This document shows, one piece after another, positions 7,762 to 16,832 of a stretch of 64,000 nucleotides of DNA. How positions within the stretch are numbered: the first letter of the stretch is position 1; every line of letters starts with the position of its first letter. Below the pieces are notes generated by a model. The model searched no databases. It saw only the letters and a list, made by a program, of their open reading frames with translations, and had not been told where the DNA came from. Source of the stretch: a bacterium (GTDB lineage Bacteria > Vulcanimicrobiota > JABDET01); assembly GCA_021800275.1 (NCBI GenBank), contig JAJYZB010000006.1:62001-126000 (forward strand), in the 5' to 3' direction. A program made the translations under genes and the position numbers.

Positions 7762-8955
7762 TTAGGAGTGTTTTGGTTGAACAGGAGCATTGGGAAAAAA
7801 GGCGGCTTTTATGGAAAATATTTTAGGGAGATGACTGAATAGTTCTATCCAATGGTTCCCTTTATCCATGCTGGCAAAAAGGGATCCCCCTGTGGTGCCA
7901 AAAAATAGGTGGGACGGGTTTGACCCATTGATCCACAGTCCTTCCCTCAATATTTTGACGTAAGCTGGATAAGGTAGTCCGTGAGAAAGCTCTTTCCAGG
8001 TTTTTCCTCCGTTTTTCGTGCGATAGACCGCCAGTTTTCCTTTTGGAGCCGTTCGCATTTCCGGGCTTTCATGGGGAATGACGTAAACTTCATCTGGATT
8101 TTCAAGATGAGAGGTAAGAGTAAATCCATATCGGCTTGGAAGCCCTTGATCAATAGGCATCCATTTTGAGTCCTCTGAATCCCTTCTCCATACTCCTAGA
8201 TGATTTTGTTGATATAATCTTCCTGTTTTTCCTCCCGCAAAAATTAATTTGTGGACACAGGATGTTCTGGGATCGGATGGGATTCCATCATTTGTCGTTT
8301 TCCAGGTTTTCCCACGGTTGAATGTTTCAAAAACTCCTGCTGCTGAGATTCCAACAATAAGATGGTTTGGATTTCTTGGATCCACAAGAATTGAATGCAG
8401 ACAAAGCCCGCCTCTGCAGGGTTTCCAGGAGCTTCTGGTCTCATGTTGAGTTAATCCTTTTATTTCATGCCACGTTTCTCCGCTGTCATCACTTCTGAAT
8501 AAAGCAGCTGGGGAGACTCCAGCATAAATAGAACCAGGATATTCTGGTGAATCGGGCTGCATTTGCCAAATTTCTTTTACGCATAATTTTATTTTTTTCG
8601 AAAAACGAGGAGAGTCTTTTGATTCCTGCCAGGTTTTTCCCAGATCACGGCTTCTAAAAATGGTCGGTCCCCAATGGCTGCTGCTGCCTCCTGCATAAAG
8701 GGTTTGGGGAATAGTTCTAGAGTCAAATGCAGAACAGAAAATATTGAATCCGGTTAGAAACGGCCCCTTTAAATCCCAATCTGGGAATTTTTTGGGAAAA
8801 GCCGCTGCAGAATCTGAGTCATGATAAAGTTTTTTGCCAGGAAGAGATTCTGCCACAAAAAGGCCTGACTCGGTTCCAATCAGTAAAATGCTGCTGGAAC
8901 TCAAAGGATTTTCTTTCTGCTGCTTATGTTGTTGTGGTCTATTCGTGAAAAACAA
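7762..8955 (-). CDS. BNR/sortilin-like beta-propeller protein
   Basis: 397 residues with at least five Asp-box/BNR repeats spread along the chain: SRDLGKTW, SDDSGETW, FNRGKTW, TKNGGKTW and SMDKGNHW. Such repeats form beta-propellers in sialidases, Ycf48-type assembly factors and many proteins of unknown role. No signal peptide or catalytic sialidase residues are evident, so no enzyme activity is claimed. The open frame begins at a TTG (8955) without a convincing Shine-Dalgarno; a downstream TTG or GTG start is possible and the first ~20 residues are uncertain. It ends 100 bases upstream of the mtrA promoter. Confidence 0.75.
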   Translation of the reverse strand: MFFTNRPQQHKQQKENPLSSSSILLIGTESGLFVAESLPGKKLYHDSDSAAAFPKKFPDWDLKGPFLTGFNIFCSAFDSRTIPQTLYAGGSSSHWGPTIFRSRDLGKTWQESKDSPRFSKKIKLCVKEIWQMQPDSPEYPGSIYAGVSPAALFRSDDSGETWHEIKGLTQHETRSSWKPCRGGLCLHSILVDPRNPNHLIVGISAAGVFETFNRGKTWKTTNDGIPSDPRTSCVHKLIFAGGKTGRLYQQNHLGVWRRDSEDSKWMPIDQGLPSRYGFTLTSHLENPDEVYVIPHESPEMRTAPKGKLAVYRTKNGGKTWKELSHGLPYPAYVKILREGLWINGSNPSHLFFGTTGGSLFASMDKGNHWIELFSHLPKIFSIKAAFFPNAPVQPKHS

Positions 8956-9213
8956 GTTCGATAATATTCAATATTTCCCTTGTAAATATTAGTATTTTTT
9001 TGTCTTTTTGGGAGCATTTTTTCCGCGGATAATCTCTATGAAGATTCGGCTTCCATATAATTCGAAAAATGAGAAAAAGGCAGCGGCAGGGCAAATTGCA
9101 GCTGGTATGGTACGAGGTGCGCGCTGCAGAAGGGATCAAAAAATTGATCCTTCACTTCGAAAAAAATCACCAGAATAAGAGGGATGAAACACTTTTAAAG
9201 TGAAAAATTGAGG

Positions 9214-11355
9214 ATGAAAATTGTTGGCAGAAATCTCCTTCGCAAAGAGGGGATGAAAAAGGTATCAGGGAAAGCCCAATATATTGATGATTTCTCTTTT
9301 CCGGGAATGATTTATGGGAGAACCATCCGTTCTTCCATTCCCTGTGGTGAGGTTGCAGCCATTGAATTTAAGTTTGACAAAAAGGGTTTTACTACTTTAG
9401 ATTATCGAGATATCCCTGGGAAGAATGTAGTTGCTCTGATTGAGGATGACCAACCCTGCCTGGTGGAAAAGAAGGTCCAACATCAGGAGGAGCCGATCCT
9501 TCTTCTGGCTCATCCGGATCGGGAAAAACTCCTTCAGGCAGAGGTGAAAATCTCATACAAACAGGAAACTCCCATTTTTGATTTCGAAAAGTCTCCTAAG
9601 GTTTTTAAAAAAATTTTGATTGAGAAAGGAGATCTTCAAGTCGGTTTTGCGGAGTCCGATTTAATTTTAGAAGGTGAGTATCGTACAGGCCATCAGGAAC
9701 ATCTTTATATTGAAACCAATGGAGTTATTGCCATTCCTGAAAATGGCGGAATCACTATTTATGGTTCAATGCAGTGCCCATATTATGTGCATAAAGCCTT
9801 GAAAGTTCTATTGAATTTGCCGGATGAAAAGGTGAGAGTTATTCATGTTGAAACAGGAGGGGCGTTTGGAGGGAAAGAGGAGTACCCTTCAATGATTGCC
9901 TGTCATGCCGCTCTTTTGGCAGTGAAATCAGGGAAGCCCGTTAAAATGATTTATGATCGAGCCGAAGATATGGCTGCAACAACTAAAAGGCATCCTGGCA
10001 TTATACGGCATAAAACTGGAGTTCGTAAGAATGGAGAACTTACTGCAGTGGAGATTGATTTTCTTCTGGATGGAGGGGCTTATGCGACTTTAAGCGCTGT
10101 GGTTTTATCTCGTGGAGCCATTCATGCTGCAGGTCCTTATTTTTGCGAAAACATTCAGATCACAGCCAGGGTTGTGATGACTAATACCCCTCCTAACGGC
10201 GCTTTTCGAGGTTTTGGAGCTCCTCAAACTCAGTTTGCCATGGAAAGTCAGATGGATCGAATGGCAGAAGCTCTTTCTCTAGATCCTGTCAAAATTCGAG
10301 AAAAAAATGTTCTTAAAAAAGGGCTGACAACAGCCACAGGTCAGGTGATGGAAGACGACTGCAGCGCTCTAACTGTTTTACAAGAGGCAGTTAAGAGATC
10401 AGACTATTATCGAAAGGTTCGCACATACAAAGGAACCAATAAAGGGATTGGCCTTTCTCTCGTTTTTCATGGTTCTGGTTTTACGGGGAGTGGGGAAGTC
10501 TATCTTGCTTCTAAGGCTGCATTGGAATTAACAAAAAATGGCGCGCGAATTCTTGTTTCCAGCACAGAGATCGGTCAGGGGACCAGAACCATGCTGGCGC
10601 AAATTGTGGCAGAAACTATGGGGATTCATTATGAGCAGGTTGAAGTGCAGGAAGCCGATACAAATTTGGTTCCTAACAGCGGTCCAACAGTTGCTTCTAG
10701 GACCTGCATGATCATTGGGAAACTGCTCCAAAGATGCGCTGAAGAGATGAGAGAAAAGTTAGGCAAGAAATCTCCGAAAGAGTATCTGAAAAAATATGGA
10801 CCTCTTGTGATTACAAAACAGTATGAAAAACCGCCGGAAATTGAGTGGGACGATGAACATTATCAAGGGGCTGCGTATGGAACTTATGGATATGAATGCA
10901 GTATTGCAGAAATAGAGGTCAATCCCATTATTTATGGGATCAGAGTGAATCGCGTCACCACTGCTGTAGATGTCGGGAAAGCGATTCATCCAATTTTGGC
11001 TAAAGGACAGATTGAAGGCGGCATGGTTCAGGGATTAGGTTATGCGCTGCTGGAGCAAGTGGAGATGAAAGATGGGAAAATGACAAACTCTCAGCTTACA
11101 AATTATATTATTCCAACGACTTGTGATACTCCAATTTTGGATGTCGTTCTTTTAGAAAAGTCTTATCGTCATGGACCTTTTGGGGCAAAAGGACTTGCAG
11201 AACTCCCCCTGGATGGCGCTGCTCCTGCTGTGGTCAATGCTTTAAGAATATTAGGACATGACATTAGGGAACTTCCAGCAGCCCCTGAAAGGGTTTTAGA
11301 GTCCCTTCTTTCAAGGTCGAATATTGATCAGCGCGCTCTGTCGATCGGCAGGTAA
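9214..11355 (+). CDS. Xanthine dehydrogenase/aldehyde oxidase-type molybdenum-binding subunit
   Basis: About 713 residues, clearly the large molybdopterin subunit of the xanthine oxidase family, which hydroxylates purines, aldehydes or aromatic acyl-CoAs. Signatures are GKAQYIDDF near the N terminus, GGAFGGKEEYPS, GAFRGFGAPQTQFAME, GQGTRTMLAQI, PNSGPTVASRT and the C-terminal GAKGLAELPLDGAAPAV, whose Glu is the expected catalytic residue. The family normally needs a 2Fe-2S subunit and often an FAD subunit; neither is adjacent, so this copy is orphaned. ATG 9214 is used; a TTG two codons earlier is the alternative and neither has a clean Shine-Dalgarno. Its stop lies 3 bases from that of the convergent helicase gene. 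Substrate unknown. Confidence 0.9.
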   Translation: MKIVGRNLLRKEGMKKVSGKAQYIDDFSFPGMIYGRTIRSSIPCGEVAAIEFKFDKKGFTTLDYRDIPGKNVVALIEDDQPCLVEKKVQHQEEPILLLAHPDREKLLQAEVKISYKQETPIFDFEKSPKVFKKILIEKGDLQVGFAESDLILEGEYRTGHQEHLYIETNGVIAIPENGGITIYGSMQCPYYVHKALKVLLNLPDEKVRVIHVETGGAFGGKEEYPSMIACHAALLAVKSGKPVKMIYDRAEDMAATTKRHPGIIRHKTGVRKNGELTAVEIDFLLDGGAYATLSAVVLSRGAIHAAGPYFCENIQITARVVMTNTPPNGAFRGFGAPQTQFAMESQMDRMAEALSLDPVKIREKNVLKKGLTTATGQVMEDDCSALTVLQEAVKRSDYYRKVRTYKGTNKGIGLSLVFHGSGFTGSGEVYLASKAALELTKNGARILVSSTEIGQGTRTMLAQIVAETMGIHYEQVEVQEADTNLVPNSGPTVASRTCMIIGKLLQRCAEEMREKLGKKSPKEYLKKYGPLVITKQYEKPPEIEWDDEHYQGAAYGTYGYECSIAEIEVNPIIYGIRVNRVTTAVDVGKAIHPILAKGQIEGGMVQGLGYALLEQVEMKDGKMTNSQLTNYIIPTTCDTPILDVVLLEKSYRHGPFGAKGLAELPLDGAAPAVVNALRILGHDIRELPAAPERVLESLLSRSNIDQRALSIGR

Positions 11356-11358
11356 GAA

Positions 11359-12519
11359 TCAGATCCCTGTGAAAGCAAGTTTTTCTCCCAGGATTTTTTC
11401 AATTCGCGTAATGGATTTTTGCTCTAGAGGAGTAACAAATGTAAGGGCTTCCCCTGTTTTTCCTGCTCTAGCAGTTCTTCCAAGTCTGTGGATATAGTCT
11501 TCGGGTTCTCGAGGAACATCGTAATTGACAACAAGAGCGACATCATCAATGTCCAATCCCCGGGAGGCTAAATCAGTTGCCACTAGAATAGAAAGTTCTC
11601 CCTGCCTGAATTTTCGTAAAACAAAATTTCTATGAACTTGCTCTTTTCCTCCATGAATGGCTTCTGCCAGATAACCTGACTGCTTGAGAAGTCTTGCAAG
11701 GCGGTCCGCTTCTCCGCGTGTTTTGCAGAAAATCAGGGTGGACATTTTTTTGTGTTTAATGACTTTCAAGAGCGCTTTGAATTTTTCCCTAACGGCAACT
11801 TTGTAACATTTTTGCGTGATTTTTGGTTTATCCGAAACAAGTTTTTCTAATCTGATGTAAAATGGATCCGGGACATGCTGCTCAGCAATTTGCTGGATAG
11901 GGCCAGGCATAGTGGCTGAAAACAAACCGAACTGAACTTTGTGCTGCAGGCAGCTTAAAATGAATTTGATGTCCTCGATAAAACCCATTTCAAACATTCG
12001 ATCAGCTTCATCCAGAATAACAATTTTCACGGTTTCAAAATGGATCATTCCTTCCCAGATAAAATCAATTAGACGACCAGGGGTTGCGACCAGAACCTGG
12101 CAACCCTGTTTCATTGAGTCCTTTTGGAGGTCCTTCGGGCTTCCCCCATAAATTGGGACCACTCTCACTTCAGATGAATCAGGTCTGATTTCCCAAAAAA
12201 CTTCACTGATTTGGAGGGCTAACTCGCGGGTTGGGACCAGGATCAAGGCTTGAAATGCCTTGCTGTCAGGATCAATTTTTTCCAGAATAGGGATTGTAAA
12301 AGCGAGCGTTTTCCCGCTGCCTGTTTGTGCCAGAGCGATGACGTCTTTTCCTTTTAGGAGGGCAGGAATGCCCTCCTCTTGAATAGGGGTAGGGGTAACA
12401 ATCCCTGCAGCAGTCAGTTTTGCGGCTTGAGCTTCGCTGACACCAATAACACAAAAACCACTATTGTTATCTTTTGGAGATGTAATTTTAATACCGGTGC
12501 CTGCTGTTACCTTTGAAAT
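11359..12519 (-). CDS. DEAD-box RNA helicase without a standard start codon
   Basis: All core helicase motifs are present in one frame: Q motif TPTPIQ, motif I AQTGSGKT, Ia PTRELALQ, Ib TPGR, DEAD, SAT, ATDLASRGLD and HRLGRTARAG. RhlE/DeaD-like enzymes remodel RNA duplexes and often act in the cold. The frame is open from a stop at 12567, but no ATG, GTG or TTG occurs before a TTG at 12246, which lies after motif I and would remove the ATPase P-loop. Homology reaches back to about residue SGFCVIGVSE (12454). Candidate starts are ATT at 12519, just after GGAGGAGG, or ATT at 12492, which overlaps the TAA stop of the RRM gene. A frameshift joining it to the RRM gene, or an assembly indel, are alternatives. 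Coordinates use 12519 as a working start. Confidence 0.8.
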   Translation of the reverse strand: MSKVTAGTGIKITSPKDNNSGFCVIGVSEAQAAKLTAAGIVTPTPIQEEGIPALLKGKDVIALAQTGSGKTLAFTIPILEKIDPDSKAFQALILVPTRELALQISEVFWEIRPDSSEVRVVPIYGGSPKDLQKDSMKQGCQVLVATPGRLIDFIWEGMIHFETVKIVILDEADRMFEMGFIEDIKFILSCLQHKVQFGLFSATMPGPIQQIAEQHVPDPFYIRLEKLVSDKPKITQKCYKVAVREKFKALLKVIKHKKMSTLIFCKTRGEADRLARLLKQSGYLAEAIHGGKEQVHRNFVLRKFRQGELSILVATDLASRGLDIDDVALVVNYDVPREPEDYIHRLGRTARAGKTGEALTFVTPLEQKSITRIEKILGEKLAFTGI

Positions 12520-12787
12520 GTCCTCCTCCGCCAGAAGGATTTTTATCTTTTGCCATGCTGACCTTTAAAGAACGGGATTGAAGCTCTTTTCCATTCAAAA
12601 CGTCAACCGCATTATTTGCCTCCTGTCTAGTGGCAAAAGTAACAAACCCAAAACCTTTAGATCGTCCAGTATCTCGATCTTGAATGATTAAAACTTCCTT
12701 TACCGTTCCTGCTGAAGAAAAAAATTGCTCCAAATCTTCTTTTGTCGAGTCGAGCGACAGATTTCCTACATAGATCTTATTTTTCAT
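12488..12787 (-). CDS. Single-RRM glycine-rich RNA-binding protein
   Basis: 99 residues forming one RNA-recognition motif: RNP2 is IYVGNL at the N terminus and RNP1 is KGFGFVTF, followed by a short SGGGGHFKGN tail rich in Gly and basic residues. Bacterial proteins of this type bind single-stranded RNA and are often cold-inducible chaperones. The start has GGGAGG six bases upstream. The gene overlaps the open frame of the DEAD-box helicase, a functional neighbour, since RRM proteins and helicases both remodel RNA. The two are likely one transcript with coupled translation. Confidence 0.92.
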   Translation of the reverse strand: MKNKIYVGNLSLDSTKEDLEQFFSSAGTVKEVLIIQDRDTGRSKGFGFVTFATRQEANNAVDVLNGKELQSRSLKVSMAKDKNPSGGGGHFKGNSRHRY

Positions 12788-12865
12788 GAATCCTCCCTAA
12801 TTCGGATTATGTTTAAATATTAGAGAATTTAAAAATTACTCCTTTAAAGCGGCAGCTATTTTATG

Positions 12866-12898
12866 AAAAACTGATTCGCGGACACCGATTCAGTTTTT
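12866..12898 (-). terminator. Hairpin terminator of the coiled-coil gene
   Basis: A stem of about 13 bp with one T-T mismatch and a 7-base loop lies 9 bases after the stop at 12907. It has T tracts on both strands (T5 on minus, T9 on plus), so it can work in either direction; on the minus strand it separates this gene from the RRM gene. Confidence 0.6.
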
Positions 12899-12906
12899 TT
12901 TTGCGC

Positions 12907-14166
12907 TTAAAATTCCTGTGTTTCAGGCGTATGGGGAGGATTGGAATTGAGATGGGTTTTGACTAGTGAGGTTGCCTCCTGGATTTTCTTGGCTCCTTCC
13001 AAAAAGATTTCCATTCCAGTGGTTCGGTCCTCTAAAAGCTCGGAATTTCCCCATTGGTAAAGAAGAGAGAGTCCATCTTTAGCTTCTTTAATTCCTTTTG
13101 AATATTGATCCATCGCAAGCGTAAAAATTCTACTTTTTTCTTCAGTTGGAAATGGATCGCTTTCTGAAGACTTTTCAGTTATTGGAGTAACAGCTTTTAA
13201 AGCGGCTAGTACCTGATCCAGCTTTTTGTTTATCCAGTCCAGAGCAGCGTTAAATGAGTCTTGTGTGATGATTTTGTCTTCAAGGTCTTCAATCGCATTT
13301 TTTAGTTTTTCGAAAATTTCTCCAAAAAGAGGGACTTTTGCAGATTCTTCGGATATGTCGAACTGGAATTCTGAAGCTTCTATCGGAGGAAACAAAAAGG
13401 AACAGGAATGGCAGTTTTGGGCTAATAGATGGTTTTTGACATGGCATCTGGGGCAAATTTTGCCCTGCTGTTCAAGGGTTCGATCCAGTTCGTTTTTTTG
13501 TTTCAAAAGATCGTGATAATGGTTCCAGCATACTTGCAGAGTCTGAAATTTTTCGGATAGATTTTGATAAGATTTTTGCGAAATATCCGTCATGATTTGA
13601 CGAAGTGCCGCTGAGGCATCAGGCAGCCTCTGGTTCACTGCGTCCAGCATGGGGGAAAGTTGAAATTGCAGGTTTTGATTTTTGGTCAGTTTTCGAAGAT
13701 GACGTTCCATTTCAACAAAACGGGTTTCATGCAGGTGAGCCATTTCTTGAAATGCGTCTTCTCCGCATTTTCCTTCCTGGAAAAATCGGAAATAATTAAA
13801 CATGAGGTTGAATGACTTTTCTTGAGAGGGGTTAAGCCCATTTTTTTTCAGCGTGAATTTTACTGCGCCTGTTTCCATTTCTTGAAGTGAATGTTGGATT
13901 TCTTTAATCCCATCATTGAGAAAGTTCTCGTTGCCATGGATAATATATTTTTTTATTTGGGCAGTCCCTGCTTCAAAAAGGAGCAGGGAAGATTCAATCT
14001 GTTCCACTTCTGAGGACAGTTCAGGTTGAGTTTCATTTTGAAGTTCCTGGCGAGCTTTTTGGACCATTTCTTCAAAAGATAAAATGAGGTTTTCAAGTTC
14101 ACTTAATGGAGCAGTTTCGTTTTTAACTGCTGTGGCAATTTTCAGCAGTGAATCAAAGAGAGACAT
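12907..14166 (-). CDS. Coiled-coil protein with central zinc ribbon, unknown function
   Basis: About 419 residues, mostly predicted helix rich in Glu, Lys, Leu and Gln with heptad-like spacing. A treble-clef or zinc-ribbon motif CPRCH...CHSC lies in the middle (C238, C241, C252, C255 counted from this start). No signal peptide or membrane span is visible, so it is probably cytoplasmic. I do not recognise the family. ATG at 14166 has AAGAGGG upstream; an in-frame ATG at 14190 would add eight residues. Both ATGs lie inside the arms of a 15-bp inverted repeat, which may affect initiation. It follows a glycine-rich small gene on the same strand and ends in a terminator. Confidence 0.7.
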   Translation of the reverse strand: MSLFDSLLKIATAVKNETAPLSELENLILSFEEMVQKARQELQNETQPELSSEVEQIESSLLLFEAGTAQIKKYIIHGNENFLNDGIKEIQHSLQEMETGAVKFTLKKNGLNPSQEKSFNLMFNYFRFFQEGKCGEDAFQEMAHLHETRFVEMERHLRKLTKNQNLQFQLSPMLDAVNQRLPDASAALRQIMTDISQKSYQNLSEKFQTLQVCWNHYHDLLKQKNELDRTLEQQGKICPRCHVKNHLLAQNCHSCSFLFPPIEASEFQFDISEESAKVPLFGEIFEKLKNAIEDLEDKIITQDSFNAALDWINKKLDQVLAALKAVTPITEKSSESDPFPTEEKSRIFTLAMDQYSKGIKEAKDGLSLLYQWGNSELLEDRTTGMEIFLEGAKKIQEATSLVKTHLNSNPPHTPETQEF

Positions 14167-14200
14167 GCCCTCTTTTCGTTCAGCAGGCATGTCTCTCTTT
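14155..14200. repeat. 15-bp perfect inverted repeat over two start codons
   Basis: Arms 14155-14169 and 14186-14200 pair perfectly around a 16-base loop, with T8 following on the plus strand. On the minus strand both candidate ATGs of the zinc-ribbon gene are paired in the stem. It could be a terminator for the glycine-rich gene upstream, a translation-controlling hairpin, or both. Confidence 0.6.
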
Positions 14201-14265
14201 TTTTTATTTTTTTTCTGTTTCCTTTATTTCATCAAAAACAAAAGCTTGGTTCAGTTAGCGGCAGT

Positions 14266-14511
14266 TTATAGGAAAGCCAAAACTGCGGGAAGAACATCAG
14301 AGAGGATACCCCCAGCTCCAGCGGCAGCTCCCCCAGCTCCAGCGGCAGCTCCTGCTCCTCCTAACACGTCTCCTGCAACCCCAGCGACAGCCCCTAATCC
14401 AGGAAGCCCGGCTCCTCCTCCTCCTCCTCCTGATAGAAGCTGTAAAGGAGCTTCAGCTATTTGAGTAACACTACTGGTTAGACTTCCAACTATATTGGCG
14501 ATACCACCCAT
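14266..14511 (-). CDS. Glycine/alanine-rich small protein
   Basis: 81 residues with no recognised family. After MGGIANIVGSL comes a Gly6 run and an Ala/Gly tract (AGAAAGAGGAAAGAGG). No charged residue other than a single Asp or Glu here and there, no Cys and no clear signal peptide. Reality is supported by GGAGGTG eight bases before the ATG and a plausible promoter upstream. Its MGG start, low complexity and very strong Shine-Dalgarno resemble the 215-aa repeat protein at 30.6-31.3 kb, so both may belong to one class of abundant self-associating or secreted proteins. This is inference only. Confidence 0.6.
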   Translation of the reverse strand: MGGIANIVGSLTSSVTQIAEAPLQLLSGGGGGGAGLPGLGAVAGVAGDVLGGAGAAAGAGGAAAGAGGILSDVLPAVLAFL

Positions 14512-14547
14512 GACACACCTCCGTTGATAATTTTTTTTCTTTATGTC

Positions 14548-14575
14548 ATTATCCCTTGAAAAAAGAAACTGTCTA
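14548..14575 (-). promoter_or_regulatory. Putative sigma-70-type promoter of the glycine-rich gene
   Basis: On the minus strand TAGACA (14570-14575), a 16-base spacer and GATAAT (14548-14553) lie about 36 bases upstream of the ATG. Each element departs by one or two bases from consensus. Confidence 0.4.
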
Positions 14576-14771
14576 GTGACAAATGAGAGAATTTACAATC
14601 ATTTAACAGAAAGGCAGCGAGTTGTTTAAGTTTTGGGGTTCGAAGTGAGCGTAGAGCTTCCATGAGAAGGTAAAGGTCGTTTGGATGACCAGAGGCTGGC
14701 TCAGAAGGAGCACATTTTTGAGATGGAAAAGGAATAGAACAAATCTTAAACGAACTGACTTTATTGACAAT

Positions 14772-16022
14772 ATGTCGGATAAAAGAGTAGTGATTACAGG
14801 AATGGGGGGAGTGACCCCCATTGGAATAGGAAGAGAAGCCTTTTGGGAGAGCTTGATATCAGGCAGAAGCGGGATAGGTCCAATTACTGCTTTTGATGCC
14901 TCAAAATACCCATCTCGAATTGCCGGAGAAGTCAGAGATTTTGATCCTCTTCAGTATTTGTCAAAAAAAGAGGCGCGAAAAAACGATCGATTTGTCCAAT
15001 TTGCAATAGCGGCTTCAAAACTGGCTGTTGATGACGCAAAACTGACAATTGATGACAGCAACAGGTATGATGTTGGCGTTTTAATAGGTTCAGGAATTGG
15101 CGGCATCAATACGATTGAGGAGCAGCACAAAGTGCTGCTTCAGAATGGACCTGATCGAATGTCTCCATTCTTTATTCCTATGCTGATTACAAACATGGCA
15201 AGCGGGGTTGTTTCTATTTTGCTTGGAGCCAAAGGACCTAACAGTTGCGTTGTGACAGCCTGCGCCACTGGCTGCCATGCTGTCGGGGATGCATATCTGA
15301 TGATAAAAAGAGGAGATGCAAAAATGATGCTCGCGGGAGGAGCTGAGGCTGCGGTTGCTCCATTAGCGATTGGCGGATTTTCAGCCATGAAAGCTCTTTC
15401 CACAAGGAATAATGAGCCAGAAAAAGCTTCGAGGCCCTTTGATAAAACGCGGGATGGTTTTGTTCTGGCAGAAGGAGCAGGTATCCTTGTTCTTGAGGCT
15501 TTAGAGCACGCTTTAGAGCGTAAAGCAGCGATTTATGCCGAGGTTGTGGGATATGGGATGACTGCTGATGCTTATCATATTACAGCCCCTGATCCGGATG
15601 GCAGAGGAGCTTCTGATGCCATGATGAAAGCATTGTCCAGCGCAAAATTGAGACCTGAAGAGGTGGATTACATCAATGCCCATGGAACATCAACCGAGAT
15701 CAATGATAAAGTTGAAACAAAAGCCATAAAAGCGGTTTTTAAGGATTATGCTTACAAAGTAGCAGTCAGCTCTATTAAAAGCATGACAGGGCATGTTTTA
15801 GGGGCAACTGGAGCCCTTGAACTTATTGCCACTGCATTGACGATTAAACATGACATTATTCCCCCAACCATTAATTATGAGTACCCTGATCCTGAATGTG
15901 ATTTGGATTATGTCCCGAACAAGGCAAGAGAACAAAAAGTCAAGATTGGAATAAGCAATTCATTTGGGTTTGGTGGACATAATGCAGTGGTCGTGTTGAA
16001 GAAATTTAATGAAAATGGATAA
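14772..16022 (+). CDS. fabF: 3-oxoacyl-[acyl-carrier-protein] synthase II
   Basis: 416 residues from [12 protein letters not shown], the usual length for KAS II, which elongates acyl-ACP with malonyl-ACP in fatty-acid synthesis. The active-site Cys is in [11 protein letters not shown] (C164); the two His lie in [11 protein letters not shown] and [12 protein letters not shown]. The frame is open to an ATG at 14685 but the extra 29 residues look non-native, so 14772 is preferred although no clear Shine-Dalgarno precedes it. It overlaps rnc by 14 bases. The order fabF-rnc is common in bacteria, but acpP, which often precedes it, is absent here. Confidence 0.95.
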   Translation: MSDKRVVITGMGGVTPIGIGREAFWESLISGRSGIGPITAFDASKYPSRIAGEVRDFDPLQYLSKKEARKNDRFVQFAIAASKLAVDDAKLTIDDSNRYDVGVLIGSGIGGINTIEEQHKVLLQNGPDRMSPFFIPMLITNMASGVVSILLGAKGPNSCVVTACATGCHAVGDAYLMIKRGDAKMMLAGGAEAAVAPLAIGGFSAMKALSTRNNEPEKASRPFDKTRDGFVLAEGAGILVLEALEHALERKAAIYAEVVGYGMTADAYHITAPDPDGRGASDAMMKALSSAKLRPEEVDYINAHGTSTEINDKVETKAIKAVFKDYAYKVAVSSIKSMTGHVLGATGALELIATALTIKHDIIPPTINYEYPDPECDLDYVPNKAREQKVKIGISNSFGFGGHNAVVVLKKFNENG

Positions 16023-16752
16023 GACTTCCCGCAGAAAAGAGCAAAAGCCAGGCAAACCAGCGGCTTTATCTGTTCTGGAAAAAAAGTTAAATATTAATTT
16101 TAAAAACAAAAAACTTTTGAGTTTAGCTTTGACTCACCCCTCTTTTGCGCATGAAAACCAGCAAGGAAATAAAAAAGAGGCGCATAACGAAAGACTTGAG
16201 TTTCTTGGAGACTCGTTTTTGGGGCTCGCGATCAGTCATCTGCTTTATGAAAAGAATCCACACGTCGATGAAGGGGTTTTGAGTCGGATGAAAAGTCATC
16301 TGGTAAGCACAAAATTTTTAGCAGAAGTCGCTGAAAAATTAGATTTCCGCGTTTTTTTGCAGATCGGAAAAGGCAGATCTGTCGGGCTTCCTACTTCCAG
16401 CATGATGGCTGATGCCCTGGAGGCTTTCATTGGCGCTCTTTATTTAGATCAAGGATATGAGAAGGGATTTGCCTGGATTAAGAAAATATTTAAGGTTTAT
16501 TTTAAGGAATCTGAAGAAGAAGATAACAATTATGATAATCACAAGGGACTGCTCCAGGAGCTGCTTCAACGCAAGTATAAATCACAGCCAGTCTATTGTC
16601 TGGCTGCAGAGTATGGGCCTGATCATTCCAAGACTTTTGAAGTCAATGTTTTATTTCGCGGGAAAATTTTTGGAGTGGGAGTAGGAAAAAGCAAGAAAGA
16701 GGCAGAAATGAAAGCTGCACACCAGGCTTTGTCTTTAATAGCCAGAGAGTGA
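16009..16752 (+). CDS. rnc: Ribonuclease III
   Basis: 247 residues: an N-terminal endonuclease domain with [15 protein letters not shown] and the Mg-binding [14 protein letters not shown], then a C-terminal double-stranded-RNA-binding domain (GLLQELLQ to [13 protein letters not shown]). It cuts rRNA precursors and other duplex RNA. It overlaps the fabF end. Its TGA stop (16750-16752) is followed with no gap by the first base of tRNA-Ile, so if they share a transcript, RNase P would cut right at the stop codon. Confidence 0.96.
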   Translation: MKMDKTSRRKEQKPGKPAALSVLEKKLNINFKNKKLLSLALTHPSFAHENQQGNKKEAHNERLEFLGDSFLGLAISHLLYEKNPHVDEGVLSRMKSHLVSTKFLAEVAEKLDFRVFLQIGKGRSVGLPTSSMMADALEAFIGALYLDQGYEKGFAWIKKIFKVYFKESEEEDNNYDNHKGLLQELLQRKYKSQPVYCLAAEYGPDHSKTFEVNVLFRGKIFGVGVGKSKKEAEMKAAHQALSLIARE

Positions 16753-16831
16753 GGGCCTTTAGCTCAGATGTGGTTAGAGCGCGCCCCTGATAAGGGCGAG
16801 GTCTGTGGTTCGACTCCACAAAGGCCCACCA
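16753..16831 (+). tRNA. tRNA-Ile (anticodon GAT), CCA encoded
   Basis: Acceptor GGGCCTT pairs with AAGGCCC. D-arm AGCTC...GAGC, anticodon stem-loop CCCCTGATAAGGG with GAT, and T-arm TGTGGTTCGACTCCACA are all present, and CCA is encoded. It directly abuts the rnc stop codon. Confidence 0.96.
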
Positions 16832-16832
16832 T

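Noticed and set aside
8939-9139. 66-residue minus-strand frame upstream of the BNR gene
   Set aside because: No ribosome site, no recognisable features, overlaps the BNR start.
9128-9154. GATCAA-AAAA-TTGATC hairpin in the gap before the molybdenum-enzyme gene
   Set aside because: Half-sites face the wrong way for FNR, and no T-run makes it a terminator.
12272-12454. 60-residue frame beginning TTG inside the helicase 5' region
   Set aside because: Out of frame with the helicase motifs; Arg/Cys-rich shadow.
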